Source: Auanema rhodensis (Eukaryota; Nematoda; Chromadorea; Rhabditida; Rhabditidae). Taken from it: DNA of 64,000 nt. This document shows, one piece after another, positions 1 through 12,170 of this stretch. The notes under the pieces were generated by a model, which saw only the letters and a program-made list of their open reading frames with translations, was not told where the DNA came from and made no database searches. Both the position numbers and the translations under genes were made by a program. Location: the NCBI GenBank assembly GCA_964057225.1, contig OZ059900.1, forward strand, positions 5,156,501-5,220,500, written 5' to 3'. Within the stretch, counting starts at the first letter, position 1. Each line of letters opens with the position of its first letter.

Positions 1-2106
1 AAATTTTTTTGGACTGTGAGCCATTCGCATGGCTTAATCGTTGAGGAAAGCTACAGCGCTGACAGATTCAATCAAGTTTAAAAAAAAAATTTTTTTTTTT
101 AATTCAGATGTTGAAACTCTTTAAAAAGGTGTAATAAATGTTTTGAGAGTATCGTGAAAACCAGTTGGAAAAAAATATTTTTGGACTGTGAGCCATTCGC
201 ATGGCTTAATCGTTGAGGAAAGCTACAGCGCTGACAGATTCAATCAAGTTTAAAAAAAAAATTTTTTTTTCAATTCAGATGTTGAAACTCTTTAAAAATG
301 TGTAAAAAATGTTTTGAGAGTATCGTGAAAACAAGTTGGGAAAAAAATTTTTTTTTGGTCTGTGAGCCATTCGCATGGGTTAATCGTTGAGGAGAGCTAC
401 AGCGCTGACAGATTCAATCAAGTTTAAAAAAAAAATTTTTTTTTCAATTCAGATGTTGAAACTCTTTAAAAATGTGTAAAAAATGTTTTGAGAGTATCGT
501 GAAAACAAGTTGGGAAAAAAATTTTTTTGGGACTTGGAAATTTTTTTTGGACTGTGAGCCATTCGCATGGCTTAATCCTTGAGGAAAGCTACAGCGCTGA
601 CAGATTCAATCAAGTTAAAAAAAAAATTTTTTTTTTCAATTCAGATGTTGAAACTCTTTAAAAATGTGTAATAAATGTTTTGAGAGTATCGTGAAAACAA
701 GTTGGAAAAAAATTTTTTTTTGGACTGTGAGCCATTCGCATGGCTTAATCCTTGAGGAAAGCTACAGCGCTGACAGATTCAATCAAGTTTAAAAAAAAAA
801 TTTTTTTTTTAATTCAGATGTTGAAACTCTTTAAAAAGGTGTAATAAATGTTTTGAGAGTATCGTGAAAACCAGTTGGAAAAAAAATTTTTTTGGACTGT
901 GAGCCATTCGCATGGCTTAATCGTTGAGGAAAGCTACAGCGCTGACAGATTCAATCAAGTTTAAAAAAAAAATTTTTTTTTTTAATTCAGATGTTGAAAC
1001 TCTTTAAAAAGGTGTAATAAATGTTTTGAGAGTATCGTGAAAACCAGTTGGAAAAAAAATTTTTTTGGACTGTGAGCCATTCGCATGGCTTAATCGTTGA
1101 GGAAAGCTACAGCGCTGACAGATTCAATCAAGTTTAAAAAAAAAATTTTTTTTTCAATTCAGATGTTGAAACTCTTTAAAAATGTGTAAAAAATGTTTTG
1201 AGAGTATCGTGAAAACAAGTTGGGAAAAAAATTTTTTTTTGGTCTGTGAGCCATTCGCATGGGTTAATCGTTGAGGAGAGCTACAGCGCTGACAGATTCA
1301 ATCAAGTTTAAAAAAAAATTTTTTTTTCAATTCAGATGTTGAAACTCTTTAAAAATGTGTAAAAAATGTTTTGAGAGTATCGTGAAAACAAGTTGGAAAA
1401 AAATTTTTTTTTGGACTGTGAGCCATTCGCATGGCTTGATCCTTGAGGAAAGCTACAGCGCTGACAGATTCAATCAAGTTTAAAAAAAAAAATTTTTTTT
1501 TCAATTCAGATGTTGAAACTCTTTAAAAATGTGTAATAAATGTTTTGAGAGTATCGTGAAAACAAGTTGGAAAAAAAATTTTTTTTTGGACTGTGAGCCA
1601 TTCGCATGGCTTAATCCTTGAGGAAAGCTACAGCGCTGACAGATTCAATCAAGTTTAAAAAAAAAAATTTTTTTTTTTAATTCAGATGTTGAAACTCTTT
1701 AAAAAGGTGTAATAAATGTTTTGAGAGTATCGTGAAAACCAGTTGGAAAAAAAATTTTTTTTGGACTGTGAGCCATTCGCATGGCTTAATCGTTGAGGAA
1801 AGCTACAGCGCTGACAGATTCAATCAAGTTTAAAAAAAAAATTTTTTTTTCAATTCAGATGTTGAAACTCTTTAAAAATGTGTAAAAAATGTTTTGAGAG
1901 TATCGTGAAAACCAGATGGGAAAAAAAATTTTTTTTGGTCTGTGAGCCATTCGCATGGGTTAATCGTTGAGGAGAGCTACAGCGCTGACAGATTCAATCA
2001 AGTTTAAAAAAAAAAAAGTTTTTTTCAATTCAGATGTTGAAACTCTTTAAAAATGTGTAAAAAATGTTTTGAGCGTATCGTGAAAACAAGTTGGGAAAAA
2101 AATTTT

Positions 2107-4418
2107 TTTGGGACTTGGAAATTTTTTTTGGACTGTGAGCCATTCGCATGGCTTAATCCTTGAGGAAAGCTACAGCGCTGACAGATTCAATCAAGTTTAA
2201 AAAAAAAAATTTTTTTTCAATTCAGATGTTGAAACTCTTTAAAAATGTGTAATAAATGTTTTGAGAGTATCGTGAAAACAAGTTGGAAAAAAATTTTTTT
2301 TTGGACTGTGAGCCATTCGCATGGCTTAATCCTTGAGGAAAGCTACAGCGCTGACAGATTCAATCAAGTTTAAAAAAAAAATTTTTTTTTTAATTCAGAT
2401 GTTGAAACTCTTTAAAAAGGTGTAATAAATGTTTTGAGAGTATCGTGAAAACCAGTTGGAAAAAAAATTTTTTTGGACTGTGAGCCATTCGCATGGCTTA
2501 ATCGTTGAGGAAAGCTACAGCGCTGACAGATTCAATCAAGTTTAAAAAAAAAATTTTTTTTTTAATTCAGATGTTGAAACTCTTTAAAAAGGTGTAATAA
2601 ATGTTTTGAGAGTATCGTGAAAACCAGTTGGAAAAAAAATTTTTTTGGACTGTGAGCCATTCGCATGGCTTAATCGTTGAGGAAAGCTACAGCGCTGACA
2701 GATTCAATCAAGTTTAAAAAAAAAATTTTTTTTTCAATTCAGATGTTGAAACTCTTTAAAAATGTGTAAAAAATGTTTTGAGAGTATCGTGAAAACAAGT
2801 TGGGAAAAAAATTTTTTTTTGGTCTGTGAGCCATTCGCATGGGTTAATCGTTGAGGAGAGCTACAGCGCTGACAGATTCAATCAAGTTTAAAAAAAAAAT
2901 TTTTTTTTCAATTCAGATGTTGAAACTCTTTAAAAATGTGTAAAAAATGTTTTGAGAGTATCGTGAAAACAAGTTGGGAAAAAAATTTTTTTGGGACTTG
3001 GAAATTTTTTTTGGACTGTGAGCCATTCGCATGGCTTAATCCTTGAGGAAAGCTACAGCGCTGACAGATTCAATCAAGTTTAAAAAAAAAATTTTTTTTT
3101 CAATTCAGATGTTGAAACTCTTTAAAAATGTGTAATAAATGTTTTGAGAGTATCGTGAAAACAAGTTGGAAAAAAATTTTTTTTTGGACTGTGAGCCATT
3201 CGCATGGCTTAATCCTTGAGGAAAGCTACAGCGCTGACAGATTCAATCAAGTTTAAAAAAAAAATTTTTTTTTTAATTCAGATGTTGAAACTCTTTAAAA
3301 AGGTGTAATAAATGTTTTGAGAGTATCGTGAAAACCAGTTGGAAAAAAAATTTTTTTGGACTGTGAGCCATTCGCATGGCTTAATCGTTGAGGAAAGCTA
3401 CAGCGCTGACAGATTCAATCAAGTTTAAAAAAAAAATTTTTTTTTCAATTCAGATGTTGAAACTCTTTAAAAATGTGTCATAAATGTTTTGAGAGTATCG
3501 TGAAAACAAGTTGGGAAAAAAATTTTTTTTTGGTCTGTGAGCCATTCGCATGGGTTAATCGTTGAGGAGAGCTACAGCGCTGACAGATTCAATCAAGTTT
3601 AAAAAAAAAATTTTTTTTTCAATTCAGATGTTGAAACTCTTTAAAAATGTGTAAAAAATGTTTTGAGAGTATCGTGAAAACAAGTTGGGAAAAAAATTTT
3701 TTTGGGACTTGGAAATTTTTTTTGGACTGTGAGCCATTCGCATGGCTTAATCCTTGAGGAAAGCTACAGCGCTGACAGATTCAATCAAGTTTAAAAAAAA
3801 AATTTTTTTTTCAATTCAGATGTTGAAACTCTTTAAAAATGTGTAATAAATGTTTTGAGAGTATCGTGAAAACAAGTTGGAAAAAAATTTTTTTTTGGAC
3901 TGTGAGCCATTCGCATGGCTTAATCCTTGAGGAAAGCTAAAGCGCTGACAGATTCAATCAAGTTTAAAAAAAAAATTTTTTTTTTAATTCAGATGTTGAA
4001 ACTCTTTAAAAAGGTGTAATAAATGTTTTGAGAGTATCGTGAAAACCAGTTGGAAAAAAAATTTTTTTGGACTGTGAGCCATTCGCATGGCTTAATCGTT
4101 GAGGAAAGCTACAGCGCTGACAGATTCAATCAAGTTTAAAAAAAAATTTTTTTTTTCAATTCAGATGTTGAAACTCTTTAAAAATGTGTAAAAAATGTTT
4201 TGAGAGTATCGTGAAAACAAGTTGGGAAAAAAATTTTTTTTTGGTCTGTGAGCCATTCGCATGGGTTAATCGTTGAGGAGAGCTACAGCGCTGACAGATT
4301 CAATCAAGTTTAAAAAAAAAATTTTTTTTTCAATTCAGATGTTGAAACTCTTTAAAAATGTGTAAAAAATGTTTTGAGAGTATCGTGAAAACAAGTTGGG
4401 AAAAAAATTTTTTTGGGA
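2107..4418 (+). repeat. Satellite A higher-order repeat, 5-mer and 4-mer units
   Basis: The long (c) monomer marked by GGGACTTGG recurs near 2107, 2992, 3705 and 4418. The spacing is about 885 bp (order c-d-a-a-b) and then 713 bp twice (c-d-a-b). The 4-mer and 5-mer differ by one a-type monomer, which fits unequal exchange. This is the clearest stretch for reading the higher-order order of the left array. Confidence 0.8.
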
Positions 4419-4490
4419 CTTGGAAATTTTTTTTGGACTGTGAGCCATTCGCATGGGTTAATCGTTGAGGAGAGCTAAAAAAAATTTTTT
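4409..4490 (+). repeat. Truncated satellite A monomer
   Basis: A long-type monomer starts normally (GGGACTTGG, then GGACTGTGAGCC) but breaks after GAGGAGAGCTA at about 4477. It runs straight into the A/T block that precedes the next GGACTG. The rest of half-module 1 and all of half-module 2, about 130 bp, are missing. The upstream part mixes a c-type linker with b-type diagnostic bases (GGGTTAAT, GAGGAGAG), so it is a recombinant. The break falls in an A-tract. Confidence 0.8.
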
Positions 4491-4899
4491 TGGACTGTGA
4501 GCCATTCGCATGGCTTAATCGTTGAGGAAAGCTACAGCGCTGACAGATTCAATCAAGTTTAAAAAAAAATTTTTTTTTTCAATTCAGATGTTGAAACTCT
4601 TTAAAAATGTGTAAAAAATGTTTTGAGAGTATCGTGAAAACAAGTTGGGAAAAAAATTTTTTTTTGGTCTGTGAGCCATTCGCATGGGTTAATCGTTGAG
4701 GAGAGCTACAGCGCTGACAGATTCAATCAAGTTTAAAAAAAAAATTTTTTTTTCAATTCAGATGTTGAAACTCTTTAAAAATGTGTAAAAAATGTTTTGA
4801 GAGTATCGTGAAAACAAGTTGGGAAAAAAATTTTTTTGGGACTTGGAAATTTTTTTTGGACTGTGAGCCATTCGCATGGCTTAATCCTTGAGGAAAGCT

Positions 4900-6900
4900 A
4901 CAGCGCTGACAGATTAAATCAAGTTAAAAAAAAATTTTTTTTTTTCAATTCAGATGTTGAAACTCTTTAAAAATGTGTAATAAATGTTTTGAGGGTATCG
5001 TGAAAACAAGTTGGAAAAAAATTTTTTTTTGGACTGTGAGCCATTCGCATGGCTTAATCCTTGAGGAAAGCTACAGCGCTGACAGATTAAATCAAGTTAA
5101 AAAAAAATTTTTTTTTTTCAATTCAGATGTTGAAACTCTTTAAAAATGTGTAATAAATGTTTTGAGAGTATCGTGAAAACAAGTTGGAAAAAAATTTTTT
5201 TTTGGACTGTGAGCCATTCGCATGGCTTAATCCTTGAGGAAAGCTACAGCGCTGACAGATTCAATCAAGTTTTAAAAAAAAAATTTTTTTTTCAATTCAG
5301 ATGTTGAAACTCTTTAAAAATGTGTAATAAATGTTTTGAGAGTATCGTGAAAACAAGTTGGAAAAAAATTTTTTTTTGGTCTGTGAGCCATTCGCATGGG
5401 TTAATCGTTGAGGAGAGCTACAGCGCTGACAGATTCAATCAAGTTTAAAAAAAAAATTTTTTTTTTTAATTCAGATGTTGAAACTCTTTAAAAAGGTGTA
5501 GTAAATGTTTTGAGAGTATCGTGAAAACCAGTTGGAAAAAAAATTTTTTTTGGACTGTGAGTAATTCGCATGGCTTAATCGTTGAGGAAAGCTACAGCGC
5601 TGACAGATTCAATCAAGTTTAAAAAAAAAATTTTTTTTTCAATTCAGATGTTGAAACTCTTTAAAAATGTGTAAAAAATGTTTTGAGAGTATCGTGAAAA
5701 CAAGTTGGGAAAAAAATTTTTTTTTGGTCTGTGAGCCATTCGCATGGGTTAATCGTTGAGGAGAGCTACAGCGCTGACAGATTCAATCAAGTTTAAAAAA
5801 AAAAATTTTTTTTTCAATTCAGATGTTGAAACTCTTTAAAAATGTGTAATAAATGTTTTGAGAGTATCGTGAAAACAAGTTGGAAAAAAATTTTTTTTTG
5901 GACTGTGAGCCATTCGCATGGCTTAATCCTTGAGGAAAGCTACAGCGCTGACAGATTCAATCAAGTTTAAAAAAAAAAAATTTTTTTTCAATTCAGATGT
6001 TGAAACTCTTTAAAAATGTGTAATAAATGTTTTGAGAGTATCGTGAAAACAAGTTGGAAAAAAATTTTTTTTTGGACTGTGAGCCATTCGCATGGCTTAA
6101 TCCTTGAGGAAAGCTACAGCGCTGACAGATTCAATCAAGTTTTAAAAAAAAATTTTTTTTTCAATTGAGATGTTGAAACTTTTTAAAAATGTGCAATAAA
6201 TGTTTTGAGAGTATCGTGAAAACAAGTTGGGAAAAAAATTTTTTTTTGGTCTGTGAGCCATTCGCATGGGTTAATCGTTGAGGAGTGCTACAGCGCTGAC
6301 AGATTCAATCAAGTTTAAAAAAAAAAAATTTTTTTTCAATTCAGATGTTGAAACTCTTTAAAAATGTGTAATAAATGTTTTGAGAGTATCGTGAAAACAA
6401 GTTGGAAAAAAATTTTTTTTTGGACTGTGAGCCATTCGCATGGCTTAATCCTTGAGGAAAGCTACAGCGCTGACAGATTCAATCAAGTTTAAAAAAAAAA
6501 AATTTTTTTTCAATTCAGATGTTGAAACTCTTTAAAAATGTGTAATAAATGTTTTGAGAGTATCGTGAAAACAAGTTGGAAAAAAATTTTTTTTTGGACT
6601 GTGAGCCATTCGCATGGCTTAATCCTTGAGGAAAGCTACAGCGCTGACAGATTCAATCAAGTTTTAAAAAAAAATTTTTTTTTCAATTGAGATGTTGAAA
6701 CTTTTTAAAAATGTGCAATAAATGTTTTGAGAGTATCGTGAAAACAAGTTGGGAAAAAAATTTTTTTTTGGTCTGTGAGCCATTCGCATGGGTTAATCGT
6801 TGAGGAGAGCTACAGCGCTGACAGATTCAATCAAGTTTAAAAAAAAAAAATTTTTTTTCAATTCAGATGTTGACACTCTTTGAAAATGTGTAATAAATGT
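4900..6900 (+). repeat. Segment duplicated about 6.72 kb downstream in the array
   Basis: Private variants here recur at a constant offset downstream. GATTAAATCAAG is at 4912 and 11634 (offset 6722). TCAATTGAGATG is at 6161 and 12881 (offset 6720). GTGTAGTAAATG near 5498 recurs near 12220. The right copy covers roughly 11.6-13.1 kb. The limits are approximate because flanking monomers are nearly identical. Confidence 0.7.
6161..6860 (+). repeat. 522-bp trimer higher-order repeat
   Basis: The rare variant TCAATTGAGATG followed by ACTTTTTAAAAATGTGC occurs at 6161 and again at 6683. The spacing of 522 bp equals three 174-bp monomers. The intervening monomers match in subtype order, so a trimer was tandemly duplicated. 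The same rare variant appears once at 12881 without the second copy. Confidence 0.75.
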
Positions 6901-7066
6901 TTTGAGAGTATCGTGAAAACCAGTTGGAAAAAAAATATTTTTTTTGGACTGTGAGCCATTCGCATGGCTTAATCGTTGAGGAAAGCTACAGCGCTGACAG
7001 ATTCAATCAAGTTTAAAAAAAAAAATTTTTTTTTCAATTCAGATGTTGAAACTCTTTAAAAATGTG

Positions 7067-9241
7067 TCATAAATGTTTTGAGAGTATCGTGAAAACAAGT
7101 TGGGAAAAAAATTTTTTTTTGGTCTGTGAGCCATTCGCATGGGTTAATCGTTGAGGAGAGCTACAGCGCTGACAGATTCAATCAAGTTTAAAAAAAAAAA
7201 TTTTTTTTTCAATTCAGATGTTGAAACTCTTTAAAAATGTGTAAAAAATGTTTTGAGAGTATCGTGAAAACAAGTTGGGAAAAAAATTTTTTTGGGACTT
7301 GGAAATTTTTTTTGGACTGTGAGCCATTCGCATGGCTTAATCCTTGAGGAAAGCTACAGCGCTGACAGATTCAATCAAGTTTAAAAAAAAAAATTTTTTT
7401 TCAATTCAGATGTTGAAACTCTTTAAAAATGTGTAATAAATGTTTTGAGAGTATCGTGAAAACAAGTTGGAAAAAAATTTTTTTTGGACTGTGAGCCATT
7501 CGCATGGCTTAATCGTTGAGGAAAGCTACAGCGCTGACAGATTCAATCAAGTTTAAAAAAAAAATTTTTTTTTCAATTCAGATGTTGAAACTCTTTAAAA
7601 ATGTGTAAAAAATGTTTTGAGAGTATCGTGAAAACAAGTTGGGAAAAAAATTTTTTTTTGGTCTGTGAGCCATTCGCATGGGTTAATCGTTGAGGAGAGC
7701 TACAGCGCTGACAGATTCAATCAAGTTTAAAAAAAAAATTTTTTTTTCAATTCAGATGTTGAAACTCTTTAAAAATGTGTAAAAAATGTTTTGAGAGTAT
7801 CGTGAAAACAAGTTGGGAAAAAAATTTTTTTGGGACTTGGAAATTTTTTTTGGACTGTGAGCCATTCGCATGGCTTAATCCTTGAGGAAAGCTACAGCGC
7901 TGACAGATTCAATCAAGTTAAAAAAAAAAATTTTTTTTTCAATTCAGATGTTGAAACTCTTTAAAAATGTGTAATAAATGTTTTGAGAGTATCCTGAAAA
8001 CAAGTTGGAAAAAAATTTTTTTTTGGACTGTGAGCCATTCGCATGGCTTAATCCTTGAGGAAAGCTACAGCGCTGACAGATTCAATCAAGTTTAAAAAAA
8101 AAATTTTTTTTTTAATTCAGATGTTGAAACTCTTTAAAAAGGTGTAATAAATGTTTTGAGAGTATCGTGAAAACCAGTTGGAAAAAAAATTTTTTTGGAC
8201 TGTGAGCCATTCGCATGGCTTAATCGTTGAGGAAAGCTACAGCGCTGACAGATTCAATCAAGTTTAAAAAAAAAATTTTTTTTTCAATTCAGATGTTGAA
8301 ACTCTTTAAAAATGTGTCATAAATGTTTTGAGAGTATCGTGAAAACAAGTTGGGAAAAAAATTTTTTTTTGGTCTGTGAGCCATTCGCATGGGTTAATCG
8401 TTGAGGAGAGCTACAGCGCTGACAGATTCAATCAAGTTTAAAAAAAAAAATTTTTTTTTCAATTCAGATGTTGAAACTCTTTAAAAATGTGTAAAAAATG
8501 TTTTGAGAGTATCGTGAAAACAAGTTGGGAAAAAAATTTTTTTGGGACTTGGAAATTTTTTTTGGACTGTGAGCCATTCGCATGGCTTAATCCTTGAGGA
8601 AAGCTACAGCGCTGACAGATTCAATCAAGTTTAAAAAAAAAAATTTTTTTTCAATTCAGATGTTGAAACTCTTTAAAAATGTGTAATAAATGTTTTGAGA
8701 GTATCGTGAAAACAAGTTGGAAAAAAATTTTTTTTGGACTGTGAGCCATTCGCATGGCTTAATCGTTGAGGAAAGCTACAGCGCTGACAGATTCAATCAA
8801 GTTTAAAAAAAAAATTTTTTTTTCAATTCAGATGTTGAAACTCTTTAAAAATGTGTAAAAAATGTTTTGAGAGTATCGTGAAAACAAGTTGGGAAAAAAA
8901 TTTTTTTTTGGTCTGTGAGCCATTCGCATGGGTTAATCGTTGAGGAGAGCTACAGCGCTGACAGATTCAATCAAGTTTAAAAAAAAAATTTTTTTTTCAA
9001 TTCAGATGTTGAAACTCTTTAAAAATGTGTAAAAAATGTTTTGAGAGTATCGTGAAAACAAGTTGGGAAAAAAATTTTTTTGGGACTTGGAAATTTTTTT
9101 TGGACTGTGAGCCATTCGCATGGCTTAATCCTTGAGGAAAGCTACAGCGCTGACAGATTCAATCAAGTTAAAAAAAAAAATTTTTTTTTCAATTCAGATG
9201 TTGAAACTCTTTAAAAATGTGTAATAAATGTTTTGAGAGTA
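7067..9241 (+). repeat. 1,250-bp tandem duplication within satellite A
   Basis: Private variants repeat at exactly 1,250 bp. GTGTCATAAATG is at 7067 and 8317. The single-base variant GTATCCTGAAAAC is at 7991 and 9241. The intervening monomers keep the same subtype order. The second copy carries its own later change (CCTTTAGG near 9303), so it has begun to diverge. Confidence 0.8.
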
Positions 9242-12170
9242 TCCTGAAAACAAGTTGGAAAAAAATTTTTTTTTGGACTGTGAGCCATTCGCATGGCTTA
9301 ATCCTTTAGGAAAGCTACAGCGCTGACAGATTCAATCAAGTTTAAAAAAAAAATTTTTTTTTTAATTCAGATGTTGAAACTCTTTAAAAAGGTGTAATAA
9401 ATGTTTTGAGAGTATCGTGAAAACCAGTTGGAAAAAAAATTTTTTTGGACTGTGAGCCATTCGCATGGCTTAATCGTTGAGGAAAGCTACAGCGCTGACA
9501 GATTCAATCAAGTTTAAAAAAAAAATTTTTTTTTCAATTCAGATGTTGAAACTCTTTAAAAATGTGTAAAAAATGTTTTGAGAGTATCGTGAAAACCAGT
9601 TGGAAAAAAAATTTTTTTGGACTGTGAGCCATTCGCATGGCTTAATCGTTGAGGAAAGCTACAGCGCTGACAGATTCAATCAAGTTTAAAAAAAAATTTT
9701 TTTTTTCAATTCAGATGTTGAAACTCTTTAAAAATGTGTAAAAAATGTTTTGAGAGTATCGTGAAAACAAGTTGGGAAAAAAAATTTTTTTTGGTCTGTG
9801 AGCCATTCGCATGGGTTAATCGTTGAGGAGAGCTACAGCGCTGACAGATTCAATCAAGTTTAAAAAAAAAATTTTTTTTTCAATTCAGATGTTGAAACTC
9901 TTTAAAAATGTGTAAAAAATGTTTTGAGAGTATCGTGAAAACAAGTTGGGAAAAAAATTTTTTTGGGACTTGGAAATTTTTTTTGGACTGTGAGCCATTC
10001 GCATGGCTTAATCCTTGAGGAAAGCTACAGCGCTGACAGATTAAATCAAGTTAAAAAAAATTTTTTTTTTTCAATTCAGATGTTGAAACTCTTTAAAAAT
10101 GTGTAATAAATGTTTTGAGGGTATCGTGAAAACAAGTTGGAAAAAAATTTTTTTTTGGACTGTGAGCCATTCGCATGGCTTAATCCTTGAGGAAAGCTAC
10201 AGCGCTGACAGATTCAATCAAGTTTAAAAAAAAAAATTTTTTTTTCAATTCAGATGTTGAAACTCTTTAAAAATGTGTAATAAATGTTTTGAGAGTATCG
10301 TGAAAACAAGTTGGAAAAAAATTTTTTTTTGGACTGTGAGCCATTCGCATGGCTTAATCCTTGAGGAAAGCTACAGCGCTGACAGATTCAATCAAGTTTT
10401 AAAAAAAAAATTTTTTTTTCAATTCAGATGTTGAAACTCTTTAAAAATGTGTAATAAATGTTTTGAGAGTATCGTGAAAACAAGTTGGAAAAAAATTTTT
10501 TTTTGGTCTGTGAGCCATTCGCATGGGTTAATCGTTGAGGAGAGCTACAGCGCTGACAGATTCAATCAAGTTTAAAAAAAAAATTTTTTTTTCAATTCAG
10601 ATGTTGAAACTCTTTAAAAATGTGTAAAAAATGTTTTGAGAGTATCGTGAAAACAAGTTGGGAAAAAAATTTTTTTGGGACTTGGAAATTTTTTTTGGAC
10701 TGTGAGCCATTCGCATGGCTTAATCCTTGAGGAAAGCTACAGCGCTGACAGATTCAATCAAGTTAAAAAAAAAAATTTTTTTTTCAATTCAGATGTTGAA
10801 ACTCTTTAAAAATGTGTAATAAATGTTTTGAGAGTATCCTGAAAACAAGTTGGAAAAAAATTTTTTTTTGGACTGTGAGCCATTCGCATGGCTTAATCCT
10901 TGAGGAAAGCTACAGCGCTGACAGATTCAATCAAGTTTAAAAAAAAAATTTTTTTTTTAATTCAGATGTTGAAACTCTTTAAAAAGGTGTAATAAATGTT
11001 TTGAGAGTATCGTGAAAACCAGTTGGAAAAAAAATTTTTTTGGACTGTGAGCCATTCGCATGGCTTAATCGTTGAGGAAAGCTACAGCGCTGACAGATTC
11101 AATCAAGTTTAAAAAAAAAATTTTTTTTTCAATTCAGATGTTGAAACTCTTTAAAAATGTGTAAAAAATGTTTTGAGAGTATCGTGAAAACCAGTTGGAA
11201 AAAAAATTTTTTTGGACTGTGAGCCATTCGCATGGCTTAATCGTTGAGGAAAGCTACAGCGCTGACAGATTCAATCAAGTTTAAAAAAAAATTTTTTTTT
11301 TCAATTCAGATGTTGAAACTCTTTAAAAATGTGTAAAAAATGTTTTGAGAGTATCGTGAAAACAAGTTGGGAAAAAAAATTTTTTTTGGTCTGTGAGCCA
11401 TTCGCATGGGTTAATCGTTGAGGAGAGCTACAGCGCTGACAGATTCAATCAAGTTTAAAAAAAAAATTTTTTTTTCAATTCAGATGTTGAAACTCTTTAA
11501 AAATGTGTAAAAAATGTTTTGAGAGTATCGTGAAAACAAGTTGGGAAAAAAATTTTTTTGGGACTTGGAAATTTTTTTTGGACTGTGAGCCATTCGCATG
11601 GCTTAATCCTTGAGGAAAGCTACAGCGCTGACAGATTAAATCAAGTTAAAAAAAATTTTTTTTTTTCAATTCAGATGTTGAAACTCTTTAAAAATGTGTA
11701 ATAAATGTTTTGAGGGTATCGTGAAAACAAGTTGGAAAAAAATTTTTTTTTGGACTGTGAGCCATTCGCATGGCTTAATCCTTGAGGAAAGCTACAGCGC
11801 TGACAGATTCAATCAAGTTTAAAAAAAAAAATTTTTTTTTCAATTCAGATGTTGAAACTCTTTAAAAATGTGTAATAAATGTTTTGAGAGTATCGTGAAA
11901 ACAAGTTGGAAAAAAATTTTTTTTTGGACTGTGAGCCATTCGCATGGCTTAATCCTTGAGGAAAGCTACAGCGCTGACAGATTCAATCAAGTTTTAAAAA
12001 AAAAATTTTTTTTTCAATTCAGATGTTGAAACTCTTTAAAAATGTGTAATAAATGTTTTGAGAGTATCGTGAAAACAAGTTGGAAAAAAATTTTTTTTTG
12101 GTCTGTGAGCCATTCGCATGGGTTAATCGTTGAGGAGAGCTACAGCGCTGACAGATTCAATCAAGTTTAA
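9241..12170 (+). repeat. 1,595-bp tandem duplication within satellite A
   Basis: Three markers recur at an offset of 1,595 bp. ATCCTGAAAAC is at 9241 and 10836. TTTTGAGAGTATCGTGAAAACC, following a TAAAAAATG monomer, is at 9576 and 11171. GAGGGTATCG is at 10121 and 11716. It partly overlaps the 1,250-bp duplication, so at least two successive amplification steps are recorded. The right edge is placed before 12220, where the copies stop matching. Confidence 0.8.
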